DNA of 64,000 nucleotides from CAUSKK01 sp963532425 (GTDB lineage: Bacteria > Pseudomonadota > Gammaproteobacteria > Cardiobacteriales > Cardiobacteriaceae), in the NCBI GenBank assembly GCA_963532425.1, contig CAUSKK010000003.1:62001-126000 (forward strand). Reading direction: 5' to 3'. The position numbers and the translations under genes are program-made. Below are positions 62,250 to 64,000 of the stretch, piece after piece. The first letter of the stretch is position 1. Every line of letters begins with the position of its first letter. Below the pieces are notes generated by a model. It made no database searches. It was not told the origin of the DNA and was given only the letters and a program-made list of their open reading frames with translations.

Positions 62250-62326
62250 CAATCCCTTCGCCAATGCTAATTGGAGCAGGTTCGACGGGTTTTTCTCAGC
62301 GCCGCGCCGGCGCACCCCGTGAGCCA
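62250..62326 (-). promoter_or_regulatory. TPP riboswitch (THI element)
   Basis: On the minus strand the conserved elements occur in order: CACGGGGTGCGCC, CGGCGCTGAGA, ACCCGTCGAACCTG and GGCGAAGGGA. This is the THI-box core. A GC hairpin near 62221-62245 lies between it and the ribosome-binding site of thiB and may be the expression platform, probably acting on translation because no T run is present. Confidence 0.93.
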
Positions 62327-62373
62327 ATGAAAGAAGCGCCTCCGAGGAAGCGCTTCCGGTGGAAAAAGGTCGG

Positions 62374-62490
62374 CTAGCCGGCCTGGCCGCCGCAGCAGCC
62401 GCAGCAGCTACCGCCCTCTTCCTGGTCCTGGTCGGCGTTCTGGGCCACCTGGTTGAGCAGCTCTTCGCCGCTGGTTTTTTTATCGCTCAT
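62374..62490 (-). CDS. Tiny CCGCCGG-tail protein
   Basis: 38 residues: MSDKKTSGEELLNQVAQN, an acidic DQDQEEGG linker and the C-terminal SCCGCCGGQAG. The four clustered Cys could bind metal or attach to another protein. AAGGAAA 7 bp upstream of the ATG supports translation. It lies 25 bp after fbaA on the same strand and just upstream of the TPP riboswitch. No family recognised with certainty. Confidence 0.7.
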   Translation of the reverse strand: MSDKKTSGEELLNQVAQNADQDQEEGGSCCGCCGGQAG

Positions 62491-62515
62491 AGTGTTTTCC
62501 TTGTGTTAAAAAAAA

Positions 62516-63595
62516 TTACAGCACGTTGATGCAGTTGAGGTTTTTGAAGGCCTCTTCCAGACGCACGGACATGGATTCTTCCATTTTCCGCAGCCAGACG
62601 CGCGGGTCATAGTATTTTTTGTTCGGGGCATCGGGGCCGGTGGGGTTGCCCAGCTGGCCCTGCAGGTAGGCTTCGTTCTCCTTGTAGAACTTGAGAATGC
62701 CTTCCCAGGAGGCCCATTGGGTGTCGGTGTCAATGTTCATTTTGATGGCACCGTAGCTGATGGCCTCGCGGATTTCCTCGGGGGACGAGCCGGAACCGCC
62801 GTGGAAGACGAAGTCGATGGGCTTGTCGCCGAGTTTGCGTTGCTGGGCCACAAATTTCTGTGAATCGCCGAGGATGCTGGGTTTCAGCTTGACGTTGCCG
62901 GGTTTGTAGACGCCGTGCACGTTGCCGAAGGCGGCGGCCACGGTGAAGCGCGGGCTGATGGGGCTGAGCTGGTCGTAGACATAGAGCACGTCCTCCGGCT
63001 GGCTGTAGAGCTTGGATTCGTGCACGTCGGAGTTATCGACGCCGTCTTCCTCGCCGCCGGTGATGCCGATTTCAATTTCCAGGGTCATGGCCATTTTGCT
63101 CATGCGTTCCAGGTATTTGCGGCAGATGGCCATGTTCTCCTCGATGGGCTCCTCGGACAGGTCAATCATGTGGGAGGAGAACAGCGGTTTGCCGGTTTCG
63201 GCGAAGTGTTTTTCGCCGGCGTCCAGCAGGCCATCAATCCAGGGCAGCAGCTTTTTCGCGCAGTGGTCGGTATGCAGAATGACGGGAATGCCGTATTCGG
63301 CGGCCAGGGCGTGCACGTGTTTGGCCCCGGCAATGGCACCGAGCACGTCGGGACGGGTGCCACTGGTGGGTTTGATGCCCTTGCCGGCGTAGAACTGGGC
63401 ACCGCCGTTGGAGAATTGAATGATGATGGGCGATTTCACCCGGGCGGCCGTTTCCAGGGCCGCATTGACCGAGTCGCTGCCCACACAGTTCACCGCCGGC
63501 AGGGCGAATTTATTGGCCTTGGCAATGGCAAAGATTTTTTGCACATCGTCGCCGGTTACAACGCCGGGTTTTACCACATCAAAGATTTTCGTCAT
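62516..63595 (-). CDS. fbaA: Class II fructose-bisphosphate aldolase
   Basis: 359 residues, class IIA length. Start MTKIFDVVKPGVVTGDDVQ, the zinc region PVILHTDHCAKKLLPW, GGEEDGVDN and the FHGGSGS phosphate loop are all typical of FbaA. It cleaves fructose-1,6-bisphosphate in glycolysis and gluconeogenesis. No palindrome copy inside. The tiny Cys-rich gene follows after 25 bp. Confidence 0.97.
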   Translation of the reverse strand: MTKIFDVVKPGVVTGDDVQKIFAIAKANKFALPAVNCVGSDSVNAALETAARVKSPIIIQFSNGGAQFYAGKGIKPTSGTRPDVLGAIAGAKHVHALAAEYGIPVILHTDHCAKKLLPWIDGLLDAGEKHFAETGKPLFSSHMIDLSEEPIEENMAICRKYLERMSKMAMTLEIEIGITGGEEDGVDNSDVHESKLYSQPEDVLYVYDQLSPISPRFTVAAAFGNVHGVYKPGNVKLKPSILGDSQKFVAQQRKLGDKPIDFVFHGGSGSSPEEIREAISYGAIKMNIDTDTQWASWEGILKFYKENEAYLQGQLGNPTGPDAPNKKYYDPRVWLRKMEESMSVRLEEAFKNLNCINVL

Positions 63596-63661
63596 GGGAA
63601 TACTCCATTTGGGGATAGAAAAGGGTTTTCGACTCGGGCCCGCCCAACTAGCTCAGGGGAA

Positions 63662-64000
63662 GGAAGCGCTTCGGTCTATCAATCATCCTGGCGGCTGCGG
63701 TTGCGGCCGGTGGCGCGAAGCCCGTCCGCGCCGACTGCGTCAAAAGAAGGAAGCGCTTCGGTCTATCAATCATCCTGGCGGCTGCGATTGCGGCCGATGG
63801 CGCGAAGCCCCGCCGCGCCAACCGTGTCAAAAGGGGGAAGATAGATTCTCTACAGGTCATCATAGCTGCTGCGATTGCGATTAATGGCGCGAAGCCCCGC
63901 CGCGCCAACCGCGTTAAAAGAAGGAAGCGCTTCGGTCTATAAATCATCATAGCTGCTGCGGTTGCGGTTAATGGCGCGAAAGTGGTCCAACAGCCAATGC
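63662..64000. repeat. 87-bp tandem repeat, continuing past the window edge
   Basis: Four units with an exact 87-bp period (starts near 63662, 63749, 63836 and 63923; the last is cut by the window). Units 1, 2 and 4 begin GGAAGCGCTTCGGTCTAT; unit 3 has GGAAGATAGATTCTCTAC instead. Each has the inverted repeat TGGCGCG...CGCGCCA except where degraded. The period is a multiple of three and frames on both strands stay open, but a protein-coding role cannot be decided here. Confidence 0.9.

Noticed and set aside
62220..62250. Rho-independent terminator in the thiB leader
   Set aside because: The hairpin lacks a T run.

Overview
This window is GC-rich chromosomal DNA with short intergenic A/T stretches. 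It most likely comes from a gammaproteobacterium. The evidence is the gene set: lptF-lptG divergent from pepA, ppiD-slyX, sohB, suhB, rpmB-rpmG, tmk-holB-pilZ, the E. coli-type class II aldolase, monomeric isocitrate dehydrogenase and RNase G. Four of the five tRNA genes encode their own CCA. ComF and PilZ hint at natural competence and type IV pili. Two surface-lipoprotein-like genes with transferrin-binding-protein-like C-termini hint at a host-associated, mucosal lifestyle. A Cardiobacteriales-like lineage is my guess only.

The dominant feature is a 10-bp perfect palindrome, GAAGCGCTTC, repeated far beyond chance. It fills long irregular arrays at about 1.8-3.7, 17.9-19.5, 30.4-31.8, 48.4-49.1, 50.3-50.7 and 59.6-61.2 kb, at roughly one copy per 35-55 bp. 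It also occurs singly inside many genes, in all three reading frames, and forms the stems of several terminators. The longest arrays all lie between convergent genes. The text between palindromes is modular: stretches recur in distant arrays, also inverted, and differ by insertions or deletions that end at palindromes.

Layout: 1-1.8 kb, amidohydrolase (5' truncated) and a CinA-type protein; 3.7-10.5 kb, exported DUF4139 protein, DMT transporter, comF, suhB, two tRNAs, a small exported protein, slyX and ppiD; 10.8-17.9 kb, K+/H+ antiporter, methyltransferase, tRNA-Phe, rpmBG, an ABC transporter, sohB, SemiSWEET, rpsT and sixA; 19.5-30.3 kb, ptrB, redoxin, L,D-transpeptidase, glycosylase, tRNA-Arg, ypfJ, NlpC/P60, lptGF, pepA and rsmG; 31.8-33.3 kb, YefM-YoeB and a GHMP kinase; 33.6-37.8 kb, a secreted caspase-like/Sel1 protein with three Sel1 paralogues; 38.0-42.9 kb, a four-gene operon pairing a fumarate-reductase-like flavoprotein, an Fe-S protein and a NuoF-like subunit with a dicarboxylate transporter; 43.0-48.4 kb, two paralogous CAP-domain lipoproteins; 49.1-55.6 kb, obgE, ung, rng and icd; 55.8-59.5 kb, tRNA-Leu, an ATPase plus nuclease-like pair, tmk, holB and pilZ; 61.2-64 kb, thiB with a TPP riboswitch, a tiny Cys-rich protein, fbaA and an 87-bp tandem repeat.

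The most novel candidates are the palindrome arrays with their palindrome-bounded module shuffling, the probable soluble NADH:fumarate reductase operon, the secreted caspase/Sel1 cluster, and the small ATPase/PD-(D/E)XK-like pair in front of tmk. All coordinates, motifs and functions were read by eye and no database search was run.
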